64,000 bases of DNA, taken from positions 3,906,001 through 3,970,000 of the forward strand of contig JAHQRK010000002.1 in assembly GCA_019828595.1 (NCBI GenBank), read 5' to 3'. The translations under genes and the position numbers were made by a program. Positions 1 through 11,676 of the stretch are shown piece after piece (the first letter of the stretch is position 1; every line of letters starts with the position of its first letter). Origin of the DNA: Aphanomyces cochlioides (taxonomy: Eukaryota > Oomycota > Saprolegniomycetes > Saprolegniales > Verrucalvaceae). The notes below the pieces were generated by a model. It was not told the DNA's origin. It made no database searches and worked only from the letters and a program-made list of their open reading frames with translations.

Positions 1-743
1 CGTGAGCAAAATGAACATTCCATCGTTGGACAAGTTGTTGGAAGGTGGTCGGTCGCTGCTCAACAACGTTTCATCAACGCAGTTCGTCACGATCACTGGC
101 TGCATGTTTCCTCCCATGCTGAAGGACAAAACACTCTTTGCAAGTCCTGGCGAAGCGTTTGCGCATAGTTTGACCGCTGTCGAGCGGCAGAAAGCCAAGA
201 TTACGTGGCATCCTCTCCACACGGCATTGGCTGTTCAAACAAGAACCTGCCTATCGACTTGTATGTGCACGCACTTGGGCGACCGCAGTGAGATGGCGCA
301 TTCGATTGAAGGCCGTGTGCCTTTCCTTGACTATCGGCTGACGACATACGTCAACGGTCTGCCGCCGCGAGTCAAGATCCACGTCGACGAGGCCACAAGA
401 TCAAATACCGACAAGTGGATTACGCCAAGCCGTCAAGCCATTCGTCTCTCAAGAACTGTACGAACGACCCAATGTGCCGTTCGTGGCACCACCGTCCGAG
501 TTTGATCCTGAAGCGTACCATTGGAAGAAGATCAAGTCGCGCGTGATGCAGCAGGCCGTCGAGCGATTGGGGTGGATGGATTGGCAGTTTATCGAGAGTA
601 TGATGACTCGATTCATGAAGACAAACGACCGAACCGCACAGACTATTCTCAACGTTGCCATATCGTTCATTGTGATCCAAGAACGCTTTGGCGTCGCGAC
701 GTGGACCCCATCGCCGTTGTTATCACTCCATCAAGCGCCATGA
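1..743 (+). pseudogene. ASNS: Asparagine synthetase copy 1, 3' part of last exon, frameshifted
   Basis: This is the C-terminal synthetase domain of a glutamine-hydrolysing asparagine synthetase, cut by the left edge of the window. The first frame (2-420) carries the conserved MAHSIEGRVPFLDYRL stretch. It then loses frame because 2 nt are missing between 420 and 421 compared with the other four copies, and the conserved C-terminus resumes in another frame (about 474-743, ending in VIQERFGVATW and a stop). It is the only copy on the + strand, so it is inverted relative to the tandem copies and convergent with copy 2. The missing 5' exons lie outside the window. It is a pseudogene on present sequence; a base-calling error at 420 is the only alternative. 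Confidence 0.85.
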
Positions 744-917
744 TTTTGAATCCAAACTTTGAATTTAAAAATGCTTGCGTGTCTTCATGGATATACATTA
801 AACTTGGCCAATTTCACCTGCAGACGACAAACTTGTGCTGCGTTCGCAACAGCAGATCACAAGCAGTTTGAAAAAGTGAGACCTTTATTTTAATATCCCA
901 GAGTCGTTGTATATCTG

Positions 918-1021
918 GCTGATAGTTTCTCCACAAATGGACTCAATCCTTCAGGTACTTCGAGATGAAGCTGATAGTTTCTCCACAAATGGACTCAATC
1001 CTTCAGGTACTTCGAGATGAA
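918..1021. repeat. 52-bp direct tandem duplication
   Basis: Two identical 52-bp units abut at 918-969 and 970-1021, each starting GCTGATAGTTTCTCCAC and ending TACTTCGAGATGAA. A diverged third copy of the 3' half occurs at about 1194-1231. Confidence 0.95.
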
Positions 1022-1084
1022 GATACGCCAACTTACGCCACTCGTTGGCTTGTCATTCCACCTGAAAGATTTGCATGATTGTGT

Positions 1085-1210
1085 TCTATTAATAGTACTA
1101 TAAAGTACTATAGGCCAAGTAGCACTGAGTACTACTGCATTGACCAAGTACTATTGAGTACTACCGAGTACCTAATTATCGAAGTACTAGTACTCAATCC
1201 TTCAGGTACT
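1085..1210. repeat. AGTACT-rich 3' flanking element, copy 2
   Basis: About seven AGTACT palindromes lie in roughly 110 bp, including GAGTACTACCGAGTACC. Related blocks lie 3' of the other - strand copies at 6943-6988, 12670-12760 and 21994-22025, about 60-165 bp beyond each stop codon. This consistent position marks them as part of the duplicated gene unit, possibly 3' UTR or termination sequence. Confidence 0.75.
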
Positions 1211-1295
1211 TCGAGACGAAGATTCGCACATCGACATTGAGTACTTTTCACCGAAGCACAGCAACAATGTAGTTCAAGAAATATCATTTCACAGA

Positions 1296-3450
1296 TTATG
1301 GTGTCTCATGGATGGACAGCGATGGCGGTGTCCACGTCGCGGCGCCAAAGCGCTCTTGGATCACAATAAACGACATGACGAAATTGAGCCACGTCTGGGC
1401 AAACTTGTCGTTCGTCTTCATGAAGCGCGTCATCAAACTGTCGACAAATGTCCAATCCATCCAGCCTAATCGCTCCACGGCTTGCTGTGTCACACGCGCC
1501 TTGATCTTCTTCCAGTGGTACGCTTCAGGACCAAACTCTGATGGCGGCCCCAAGAACATAACTTTCGACCGTTCATACAATTTCTGGGAAACGAATGGCT
1601 TGACGGCTTCGCGTAAGATCCACTTGTCGGTGAAAGCCCCCGTGGCTTCATCCACCCGGACTTTGACTTGTGGCGGCAACCCGTTGACGTACGTCGTCAA
1701 GCGATAGTCGAGGAATGGCACGCGGCCTTCGAGAGAATGCGCCATTTCACTGCGGTCGCCCAAGTGGTTGCACAAGTAACATGCTAAAACAGTTCGCGTT
1801 TCAACACAAAGAGCGGTGTGGAGAGGATGCCACTTGGTCTTTGCTTTCTGCCGCTCGACGGTGGTCAAACTCAGAGCCAAAGTTTCGCCAAGATTAGAAG
1901 ACAGCGACTTGTCCACCAGCATTTGGGGGCTCATGCAGCCAAGGATCGTTATGTTCTGGATGCACGACACGTTGTTGATGAGTGAACGACCGCCTTCCAT
2001 AACCTTATCGAACGATGGCAGGTTAATCTTGTTCACCAAGACGTCGTGCATTGCTTCCATTTGAGCGAGCTTTTCCTTGCGAAAAGCCTCCGAGACCATG
2101 GGCGGCGTCATAGGCTCTCTCAAGACATCTCGGTAGAAGAACGCATCGCCGGCGAAATGCTCATCAGATCCCTCGCCTACGCAGAGCCATCAGTTCGTCT
2201 GGATGGACTTGACGGCGAATGACCAGTGAGGACGACTTTGTAGCCAGCGTCGCGGACATACTTGGACAATAAAAACTTGGCCGTGCCGTTGAAATTCACA
2301 AGGGGAGCTTCCCAATGCCACACGGCGTCGTCGAATGCATCCGTCATCAATTCTTGCGTCGCGTGGAAGACATTGAACTTTGCCTTGACGTGCTTGGCGC
2401 TGCGTTCGGCAACGGGGCGTTCATCGTAATGCTCGCCATGCACTGCCTACAACACAAGTGGTAACCAGTGATCGATAGCGTTGAATATTGAGTACCTTGT
2501 CGTCAAAGGCAATGGTAAAGACATCAATCGTGGCGTCGGGATTCTTCTCACGAAGAACGGACAATGCCATGCCCATCACACTAGACGAGTCAATGCCACC
2601 ACTACAACAATCCACTTTGAATGTTGTAGCCGTCAACTTGTCGTTACCTGAGATAGACAGCCACGGGGACATCACTGCGCAAGCGGCAGCGCACAGATTC
2701 GAGCAGACGAGCACGGACACCTTCGATCATCTCATCCACCGATCGAGGGTCTGGGATGGTCTTGTCGGGATAGTCAGGCTCAAAGTAGATGTCAGTCGTG
2801 ATCGTTCCAGTGGTGGTGACGGTCAAATAGCTCGCAGGACGGACTTTGTTCACTCCGCGAAACAGAGTGCGAGTGCCTGCAAAGACGTCATTGTCAGCAA
2901 TGGACGCCACGTCTCATTCAGGTTTCCATCCCATGGCCAAGAATGCTTTCGCCTCCGACGCGACCATGAGGCGGTTGTTCACGATCGTGTAGAACAATGG
3001 CTTGACGCCGAATCGGTCGCGACCAACAATCAATCGCTGACGGATCGAGTCGTACAACACAAAGGCAAACTCGCCTTGCAAGTAGTCAAAGCAGTTGAGT
3101 CCATGCTCTTTGTAGAGATGGATGAGGATTTCCGAGTCGCTGTGCGTCTTGAAGACATGGCCTTGGCTTTCGAGGTCGGCTTGGATCGCTTCAAAGTCAT
3201 AGAACTCGCCGTTGACGACCGCATGGATCGAGTTGGTTTCGTCGTGCATGGGCTGAGCTCCATGTTGGACATCCATGATGGAGAGTCGAGCGTGACCAAG
3301 GCCGACTCCAGGCGCTGTCCAAATGCCTTGGCCGTCCGGACCACGATGGTGAATCAAGTCAAGCGCAGGGCCAAGATCTGGTTGTGGTGTCGAGGCTGAG
3401 GCTGTAGCCGCCGATGGAATAAAGTCGAGGTAAGCGACGATGCCACACAT
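1296..3450 (-). pseudogene. ASNS: Asparagine synthetase copy 2, one in-frame UGA
   Basis: The structure is four exons: 2648-3450, 2496-2601, 2224-2446 and 1296-2176, separated by GT-AG introns of 46, 49 and 47 nt. The start is the ATG whose next codon is the nucleophile Cys (MCGIVAYLDF). The frame is open for 670 codons except codon 179, where the UGA at 2914-2916 replaces the Trp of copies 3 and 4. The downstream stretch (SIADNDVFAGTRT) matches copy 5, while the block 2177-2873 with its introns is almost identical to copy 4 and the last exon resembles copy 3. The GYxFF motif after the PPi loop reads GDAFF. The gene would be a full-length amidotransferase/synthetase but for the nonsense codon. 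Readthrough cannot be excluded, but decay of a duplicate is simpler. Confidence 0.88.
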
Positions 3451-5586
3451 GGGATGCCAATTGAAGAATGGCGACTGATCTTTCCTCCCCTGGGTTTGCA
3501 TTCGTCGATTCATACGACGACAAGCGTCATTCATGCCAAGTTGAAGTCAGACAAGTTCCAGTTGTTTCCAACGTGGATGCGTGCTCAATCTGCGAAGATG
3601 TGGAGGTTGAATTTTACAGCATTTTGGCAATTCGAGACGACACAAGCGTCGGCCATCTATAGTGTTTGCTCCCATCGTTGTGCTCTGGACACGAGCATCG
3701 TTGCGTGGCTCTGGTGGAGCGAGTTGGCGCCAAGTCGTGGCAATAATACATGTATTGCCGTAGATGGAAGGGCTGGCAATGGTTGCAGGGGTGTAAACCC
3801 TCTATCTTTAAAGGCAAGGACATGGAACCCATGAAGAAACAGGGGCGCAGGGGGGAACTTGATCGAAGCAAGGTGACTGTTCGGTAGACCCATGTACCTG
3901 TTAAAGATAATACCTTTATCAATGAATACTTTAATATTATTATAAAATAGAGGTTTTGGAGGGTTCAGGGACAGTACGACTCGACGAGGTCTTTACACGA
4001 GCGCGAAAACCGTTCAATAAGAGCTTTACCGCCGTCCTTGGCATGTTTTGCGAGAATTCCCTGTAGTTGAGCCATGTCATGGATGATGATTTGATGTCCT
4101 CGAGGGCCTCTCCATGGCCGGGGAGTTGATGGACACAATTTGGCGTTTTGCCTTCCATTGCGACTCGACTAATGCGCCATCATTGCAACCGATGGTGCGC
4201 ACGAAAGCAAGGAGAGAGGGCGTTTACACACTGATGAACGCGAATGCATTCACGTCGGCTTGGGAGCCTCGCTCTGTCGATCATCGTCGAGATGTAGCCA
4301 AAACCTTTCAAATCTAATACTTTGAAATCCATCATGAAAATGCACTCGCCACGTCATTTGCAATCGACTTCTCCATGCCGATTGCAATGGGTGACTGGAT
4401 TGTCCTTTGTATTCAGTTGGACGCCAGAGTACTAATCAAAATCCCGTCGTAATCACGATGGAGATACAAGGATCCCACTCCACCGCGACTTGCTCATTCT
4501 AAGAGGTTTTACTGCTCGAGTTCCTGCATGCCAATCAAACATCAAAGAATTCACAAAAATTTCCCCAATTATGATCGATGTTGCACTGCGAAGCAAGCAA
4601 AAACCGAAGCAGAAACCTGTGCTCGAATAGTGGACAGGTAAATGTGGTTAGTCTTGACCAGCACGGCAACTTCCTTCGGCCGAGCTCTGAGGCTAAAGAT
4701 GGGACAACATTAAACTTATCGACTGGTGAACGTTGTGCCATCTTTAACTCCAGAGCTTGACCATTTTCTTTCAGTTCCAGAGATGTGTCGTGCATGTAGA
4801 TTATGGAAGGACATATTTTTAGTTTGTGCTGCTTGTGTTTTTTAATTACATTACATGTTGGGATACGCCACACATCTCCAAACAGGAGTTGAATCGCCAG
4901 TGTGCGCTTCCGTTCTACTCGCAATCAATACATTGTTCCTTTAGCGGAATCAAAAGCCGCTTACCTTATATGCGTACTTCTCTGGATCGTTCCATCAATC
5001 AGATCCAGAGAAGCACTGCGCTGCAAGTTGCGTGCAGAAAGTTTGGCTAGACTTCATGTAGTGATCGGGCTGGTGCCTTTCCAAATGAACTATTTCTGCC
5101 CAATCTCAACACATCATCCAACTCATTGCACTCTAATTGGACGATAATCTTGTGTAAATCCACCGATTTACGTTTTCTGACAACAAGTCAATTGTGATTG
5201 GTGAAAGAGTTAATACTTTCATTTTCGTCCAATAGTCTCTTTTCATCGAATTGTTGAGGATTGATTGCATGGTGGTGTTTAGATGCTGCAGAAAATCCAA
5301 CAAGCAGCGATAACGTTAGTCTACTTTGTCCATGGACTTGAAGCTCGTTCACAATCTCCTGACACAGCTTTTCCCTTAAGAGACCTGACTCCGATGAGCT
5401 TGGTTGTCGATGGGAGCCGTTCATCAATCGCTCTCATCAATCACTCTTGAGCCGTCAACGATTTTGTTGACGGCCCAACGTTTGATTGATGGCACAAAAA
5501 ACACCTAGTTTCGACCGATAGAATTGACTTATTTAATTTTGCCATCAGTCAAATGCTTGATTGAACACCACTAATGTTGAGCTGGT

Positions 5587-5722
5587 TGTATTGTTGATTT
5601 GATTGTACGAATTTCCAGACCCCGTTCAAATTGAATCACGCTGGAGGATCGATTCACCAATGGACGCCATTGGCTAATAAATATTTTGAGCGATTTTGAT
5701 TGGCTGAATAAAATTTGAGAGA
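5587..5722 (-). repeat. Duplicate of RPP40 promoter and first codons
   Basis: Positions 5662-5722 are identical to 51082-51142 (61 bp), with weaker similarity continuing on the 5662 side to about 5587. At 51 kb this segment covers the promoter, start codon and first codons of RPP40. Here the coding part is interrupted by an insertion of about 20 bp and no RPP40 body follows. Confidence 0.8.
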
Positions 5723-6942
5723 TACTGTTCCCATGATATGATAGAAAGTCGGCGCGATTGGATTGATTGATATGGAAACTTCTAGCAAATCCGTAATAAA
5801 ACTGGGGGAATTGAAGCAATCAGTTCAACCAAGAGTTACGAGCATGACCGAAGCTCTATCGCGATTTACCTCTTTGCCAAGCACTGAGCCGCCATGTCTT
5901 CGCTTCATCTAAACGTCAGGAGTCAAAGTGCCAATGCAAAGTGTTCGTCGTCATCAGCGATGGATGAATGAAGCAGGTCTGATGCTATGTTTTTATAGGC
6001 ACAAACCAATCAAATGATTGTATAATTTTAGCCATAGCAACCGCCTGTGGAGATGCGTTTAGCTGTACGAGGTGTTTAAAAAATAGCAGGTTTTTCTGTA
6101 AGTCGATTCGGGGCCAGAGGGGAGGCAAACTCGACTTGATAAGGTCTTCTCCACGCTCAAGCATTGGCCAAGATCGTCATAGAAGACCTCCTCTCCAAAG
6201 AGCGACAAGAGAGCACTCGACGGTACAAATTGACCAAGATTTGGGCACGATACCTGGTCGTTGACATCGCGACGAACTGACGATTGTAACGCAAGTACGA
6301 TCGAATGGATGGGTGGGTTTGAAAAGACAAGAGCGACAAGCTTTCTCGACGCGTTGGTTGAAGCAAATGTCGTGGATTTTGAAGGATTTTACCACAGAGA
6401 GTATGACATGGAACTCGCAACTTCATTGTGCGCCGCGAGCTTTGGAAGGCGGAGCTTCTCCGCGGGGCATTGGTGGCGTGGATCGCTCCATCAAAACTTA
6501 CAACCCGCGAAATACTCGTCCGATCGTTCGCCTATGCATAGCCATGAGATCTTCGGGATAGATCCGAGGAGAAATTACTATCAATAGCTATGCCGTCGCC
6601 ATGGATTTGCGACTTGACAGACTGCTCGGTGAATATTCGAGATCTTCGCCGGAGAAACTTTGAGCAAATACTTGAGACGAAATCGCAAACTTTCCACAGT
6701 AGAATGACTGGAACTAATTTAGCTACCAAAGCTGCTCGTAGGAGGGTCATCCATTTCGCAAAGCTACCTAGAAATGAATAAGCACAACTTGTCGACCATC
6801 AAACCTTCGCGCTCACTTCAACTAGACGTTGTGTGAATTCCTGACAACTCTCAGCAACCCTGTCTTGTTTATAACGTGGAGAATTGGCTTTAGATAGACT
6901 CAGTCAGTTCCAGAGTCTCTGGAACCATTCGATGACAATTGA

Positions 6943-6988
6943 GTATTACCGAGTACCTAATTCGCAAAAGTACCTATGAGTACTTTTC
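6943..6988. repeat. AGTACT-rich 3' flanking element, copy 3
   Basis: GAGTATTACCGAGTACCTAA followed by GTACC and GAGTACTTTT lies about 95-140 bp beyond the stop of copy 3, at the same place as in the other tandem copies. Confidence 0.7.
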
Positions 6989-7082
6989 ATTCCCATCCAT
7001 GGATATCATTCCGTCCGAAATGAGGATTCGTGTTATCCCATCAACTTCATGATATATTCAATGCAGCTCTTTGATTTCAACG

Positions 7083-9238
7083 TTAAGGTGCTTCTTGGAT
7101 GGCCAGCGATCGTGGCGGTGTCCACGTCGCGACGCCAAATCGTTCTTGGATCACAATGTACGACAAGATGATATTGAGAAGATTCTGGGCGATTCGATCG
7201 TTCGTCTTCATGAAGCGCGTCATCAAACTGTCGACAAACGTCCAATCCATCCAGCCCAATCGCTCCACGGCTTGCTGTGTCACACGCGCCTTGATCTTCT
7301 TCCAATGGTACGCTTCAGGGTCAAACTCGGACGGCGGCGCCAAGAACATAACTTTCGACCGTTCATACAATTCCTGGGAAACGAACGGTCGAACTGCTTC
7401 GCGCAGGATCCACTTGTCGGTGAAAGTCCCCGTGGCTTCATCCACGCGGACTTTGACTTGTGGCGGCAACCCGTTGACGTACGTCGTCAAGCGATAGTCG
7501 AGGAATGGCACGCGGCCTTCGAGAGAATGCGCCATTTCACAGCGATCGCCCAAGTGGTTGCACAGGTAACTTGGCAAAACAGTTCGCGTTTGAAGACAGA
7601 GAGCAGTGTGGAGAGGATGCCACTTGGTCTTTGCTTTCTGCCGCTCGACGGCCGTCAAACTCATGGCAAACGCTTCGCCAGGGTTTGACGACAGCGACTT
7701 GTCCACCAGCAGTTGAGGGACCATGCCGCTGGTGAGCGTCATGTACTGGATGCACGACACGTTGTTGAGGAGTGAGCGGCCGCCTTCCAACAACGCATCC
7801 AGCGATGGAATGTTAATCTTGGCCACCATGGCGGCGTGCACTGCTTCCATTTGAGCAAGCTTTTCCTTGCGGAATTCCTCCGAGACCATGGGCGGCGCCA
7901 TGGGCTATCTCAAGACATCCTGGTGGAAGAACGCATAGCCAGCGAAATGCTCGTCCGATCCCTCGCCTACGCAGAGCCACACGTCATTCTAGATGGACTC
8001 GAGGAGGATTTTACCAGTGAGGACGACTTTGTAGCCTGCGTCACGGACGTACTGTGACAATAAAAACTTGGCCGTCGCATTGAAATCAATCATCGGAGAC
8101 TCCAAATGCCACACGGCGTCTTCGAATGCATCCGTCATCATTTCCTGCGTCGCGTGGAAGACATTAAACTTGACGTTGGCATGCTTGGCACTACGCTCTG
8201 CCACGGGGCTTTCATCGTAATGCTGGCCACGGACTGCCTATAAGATAGCTGAGTGCTCTGACACGCTGACAACAACGTTACTTTGTCGTTGAAGGCAATC
8301 GTGAAGACATCGATCGTGGCGTCAGGGTTCTTTTCCGGCAGGATGGAGAGTGCCATGCCCATTGTCGCTGACGAGTCAATGCCACCACTACAACAGTCAA
8401 ATCATGACGAACCATCACAAGCAGCGGCTGCGTACCTTAGATAGACGTCCACGGGGATATCACTGCGCAAGCGGCAGCGCACAGCTTCAAGGAGCCGAGT
8501 GCGGACTCCTTCGATCATTTCATCCACGGAGCGAGGGTCAGTAATGGCCTTGTCGGGATAGTCCGGTTCATAATAGACATCGCTTCGGATCGTTCCAGTG
8601 GCGGTGACGGTCAAATAGCTCGCAGGGCGGACTTTGTTCACGCCAAGGAAGAGCGTTCGAGTGTCAGAGAAGACGCCATTGTCAGCAATAGACGCCAGAT
8701 CCCATTCAGGTTTCCATCCCATGGCCAAGAACGCTTTCGCCTCCGACGCGACCATGAGGCGGTTGTTCACGATCGTGTAGAACAATGGCTTGACGCCGAA
8801 TCGATCACGGCACACAATCAATCGTTGACTGTTCGAGTCGTACAACACAAAGGCAAACTCGCCTTGCAAGTAGTCAAAGCAGTTGAGTCCATGCTCTTTG
8901 TAGAGATGGATGAGGATTTCCGAGTCGCTGTGCGTCTTGAAGACATGGCCTTGGCTTTCGAGGTCGGCTTGGATCGCTTCAAAGTCATAGAACTCGCCGT
9001 TGACGACCGCATGGATCGAGTTGGTTTCGTCGTGCATGGGCTGAGCTCCATGTTGGACATCCATGATGGAGAGTCGAGCATGGCCAAGTCCGACTCCAGG
9101 TGCTGTCCAGACGCCTTGACCATCCGGACCACGATGGTGGATCAAATTCAGAGCAGCGGCAAGTTCAGGCGGAGGTGTCGAGGCTGAGGCTGTAGCCGCC
9201 GATGGAATAAAGTCGAGGTAAGCGACGATGCCACACAT
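7083..9238 (-). pseudogene. ASNS: Asparagine synthetase copy 3, one in-frame UAG
   Basis: Exons are 8436-9238, 8282-8387, 8015-8237 and 7083-7966, with GT-AG introns of 48, 44 and 48 nt. The intron sequences differ from those of copies 2, 4 and 5, so this copy escaped the recent homogenisation. The glutaminase domain is complete (Cys2, HHRGPDGQG, VVNGEFYDF, HSDSE), as are the SGGIDSS P-loop and the EGSDEHF motif. About 16 codons after that motif, codon 398 reads UAG (7905-7907) where copy 2 has GAG. Apart from this codon the frame is open for 671 codons. It is either a young pseudogene or an allele with one nonsense change; the rest of the gene shows no decay. Confidence 0.85.
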
Positions 9239-10376
9239 TAATTGAAAAATGACAGCGATCCTGGTGCCTTCGTGGGTTTGCCCTTGTTGATTCATACAAA
9301 GTCCAGCGTCTTCCCCAACTTTAAATCAGACGACAGACAGAGTCAAGCGCCAGTTGTTTTCGACGTGGATGCACGTTCAACAGCATACGCGTTCCACACT
9401 CTGCGACGATACAACCGTCAGCGTCGCGTGTTCTAGCTTCCAGGCTGAAGTTAGTCCATTGAGTGTTTCCTCCGTTTGAGGTTAAGAACTTCCTTCAATC
9501 TCACTTGGGATGATAACGAAAACGTCGACTCGATGCAATTCTCTGTGAACTCGTGTCAATGATGGATGCAGTAGCGTAGCTAGCAAGGGCGTTAGGGGCA
9601 ACAAGGGCTTAAATCCTCTAGCGAGACGGCCATGAGCCGAAAATCCCACGAGAAAGCGGAGATGCGCCGGGGATATGCAGGAGCTGATGGTCGGGGACAA
9701 ACCTGTGAAAACTAAATACCTGTGGCATATAATATTATAATTTAGTATAAATGTTGAAAGTTTTCGCCTCCATGGGCTTGCACATGCTGTGTTTCGTTGC
9801 GACTGCGATAGCGCAGTGTCGTTTCCACACGACGGGACGCATGGATTTACAGGGCAAGATATAGGCATATAGACAGGAACAACACGCCATCTTGAATTGC
9901 TAGCCCAAGATAAATGCAGAATACTCGTAGTGGGTGGTGAATGGATCGATAGAGAACCGGAAAGATGAAGGTCTTTGACCTGCCGCGATTTCGGGAAGAA
10001 GTATGCTCACAGTGAGAATACGGCAAGGGCGCTGATCGTGGCTCTATGCTAGTGAGCATGCAATCATTGGCGTCGGTTTCATTGCATCGCTCTCTAGATA
10101 GATAGACGAAAAATACGTAGTAAAATCGTTTCGCTGAAAATACCTCTGAAAACAAATGGTTTGACATGGTGGCGCCACGTCATTTGCGCTCGAATCAGTA
10201 GGTTGCACGCTCCGACAGCGATGAATTCTATCATGCAGCTGCTTTTGTAGGCAGAGAAAGAGCGCGTACATCCATGCAATCACGTTCCGTGGTTGGCTGC
10301 AATGGGCGACACGATTGTTGACACTCTGTTTACTACAACTCAAAGTCCCTGTCGTGATCACAATGGACACAATATA
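9239..10376. other. 5' spacer of asparagine synthetase copy 3
   Basis: No gene is seen. The part next to copy 3 is homologous to the 5' flank of copy 2, and 10155-10375 is homologous to 4340-4470. The Harbinger-like element at 10377 interrupts this duplicated spacer, so it inserted after, or only in, this unit. Confidence 0.55.
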
Positions 10377-10478
10377 GGGGGAATCAAAGTTAAAAGAATG
10401 GTCTACTTCATGCGCATTTTTTTGTTTTTAAAGCACGATTTTTAAATAAATTTTCGTTCTGTAAAGCAGTATTTTGTC

Positions 10479-11216
10479 ATGGGAATCAAAGTTAAGTTTG
10501 CTGTACGCCAACACGTTTGGAGATCAGCAGTCGTTGACAAGATGCCTCGTGTTTCGGAGAAGGAACGGATCATTCATGCATTGAACTCTCTCGTTTTTCG
10601 ATTGGCTACGACACACTTGGTCATGCCACCTGAAGCCAAACAGGAGGTTGACCGTGCGTTGAAGCTCAGAATGGCCCTGGAATGTGTGAGATATATGGAG
10701 GAACGCCGCGTCCTCACCAAGTCGTTAGAACCGCTCTCATTGCTCCTCTTTTTGCCCGTCAACAAGTTTGTTCAAGAGGTGAGGGTATGTCAGGACACCT
10801 TTGTCTATCTGGTTGAGATCGTCCAAGCTTCAGCTGTGTTTCGAAACGAAAGTCGCAACAAGCAAGCTCCTGTTTGGCTTCAGGTGGCATCTGCCCTGCA
10901 AAGACTCTGCCATTTTGGCATTGGTTCTGCCAATGGAATGATTGCAAGTACAAAGGGGGTTGGCTATGGTACTGTTATGCTGTATACCTGTCGAGATGTA
11001 CAAGGTTTGTGTGAATTGGCATGCGAATCTATTCGGTGGCCAGATGCAAGTGAGCGCAAATTTCTGGCATCAATTAACCATGCAAAATATGGCTTTAATG
11101 GAGGCATTTTAGCTACTGACGGGACGAATATTTTGACGACCAGAGAACATGGCTTTCATTCTCTCGTAGTCGAAACACATATTTTCAAGCTTGTCAATCG
11201 TATTATACAAGCCTAG
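10479..11216 (+). pseudogene. PIF/Harbinger-type transposase, N-terminal part
   Basis: This 245-codon frame starts MGIKVKFAVRQ. An N-terminal helical region is followed by the GGILATDGTNI motif near residue 213, which corresponds to the first catalytic Asp block (usually IGAIDGTHI) of Harbinger DDE nucleases. A GFHS stretch follows after a shortened gap, then the frame ends. The blocks carrying the second Asp and the Glu are absent, so it cannot be an active nuclease. Its 3' end overlaps the convergent SANT-like gene, which suggests one internal deletion removed the 3' parts of both genes. Confidence 0.75.
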
Positions 11217-11676
11217 TATGGATTGAGCATAGATATAACATGAAACACATGCCATTGGCAAAGTCCTTCTCAGTCAACCCTTCACTTTGACCTCCGTCTC
11301 GACCTCCTTCCCACTTCAATGCGGCCTTAAATGCCCTCATGTACGATTCAAAACGACCCTTTGCATTCGCGCCAGTCCAGTCGCGCAAAACATCTTCCCG
11401 AAGGTTCTTGTTTATGTATGTGGCCATCAGCTTGTATCCTATATAAATAATGATGATAACGACAAGTCTCTACTGCTCACCATGAGCCTTTGTTAATCCC
11501 TGACCACCGACAACACCTTTGCCCTTGGTTGCCTTCCCAACAATCAAGTCGAATTTCTTGGGTTTCTCGAGGAATTCAAGAAGCAGCATGCTTTCCAAAT
11601 CGGTGACACGCCGACCAGCTGGCCTCTTTGCTTGGTTGGCCTCGGCGAAGCTTTCGCTTACAATTTTTCTTTCCAT
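11203..11676 (-). pseudogene. SANT/Myb-like partner protein of the Harbinger element, truncated
   Basis: There are two exons, 11481-11676 and 11203-11437, with a 42-nt GT-AG intron. The start chosen is the ATG of MERKIVSESF. The protein runs through TKAHGYKLMATYINKN and RFESYMRAFKAALKW, a helical pattern of aromatic and basic residues seen in oomycete proteins encoded beside DDE transposases. The last residues before the stop (MLYLCSIHTRLV) do not look like family sequence and fall at the deletion junction with the transposase. A DNA-binding accessory role in transposition is inferred from the partner gene and family pattern only. Confidence 0.6.

Larger units (their letters stand above)
744..1295. 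other. Spacer between convergent asparagine synthetase copies 1 and 2
   Basis: No gene is visible. The stretch holds a 52-bp tandem duplication (918-1021), a third partial copy of its right half around 1194-1231, and the AGTACT-rich block. Confidence 0.6.
3451..7082. other. Spacer between copies 2 and 3, part of duplicated unit
   Basis: No convincing gene is seen. The stretch 3451-3670 is diverged but homologous to 9239-9440, the 5' flanks of copies 2 and 3. The stretch 4340-4470 is homologous to 10155-10375. The stretch 6175-6460 resembles 12270-12620. These matches show that whole gene-plus-spacer units of about 5.8 kb were duplicated. Small open frames here (for example 6261-6587 +) have no recognisable domain and may be relics. 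A duplicate of the RPP40 5' end sits at 5587-5722. Confidence 0.6.

Noticed and set aside
2914..2916. UGA read as selenocysteine or Trp in copies 2 and 5
   Set aside because: Sister copies have TGG, no recoding signal is visible, other genes here use UGA as stop, and copy 5 has further lesions.
2488..3399. Long antisense open frame (303 codons) opposite asparagine synthetase exon 1, also at 14027-14938 and 23276-24199
   Set aside because: It spans exon 1, intron 1 and exon 2 of the sense gene and repeats only because the gene is duplicated. The sense frame has all family motifs and the antisense product has none.
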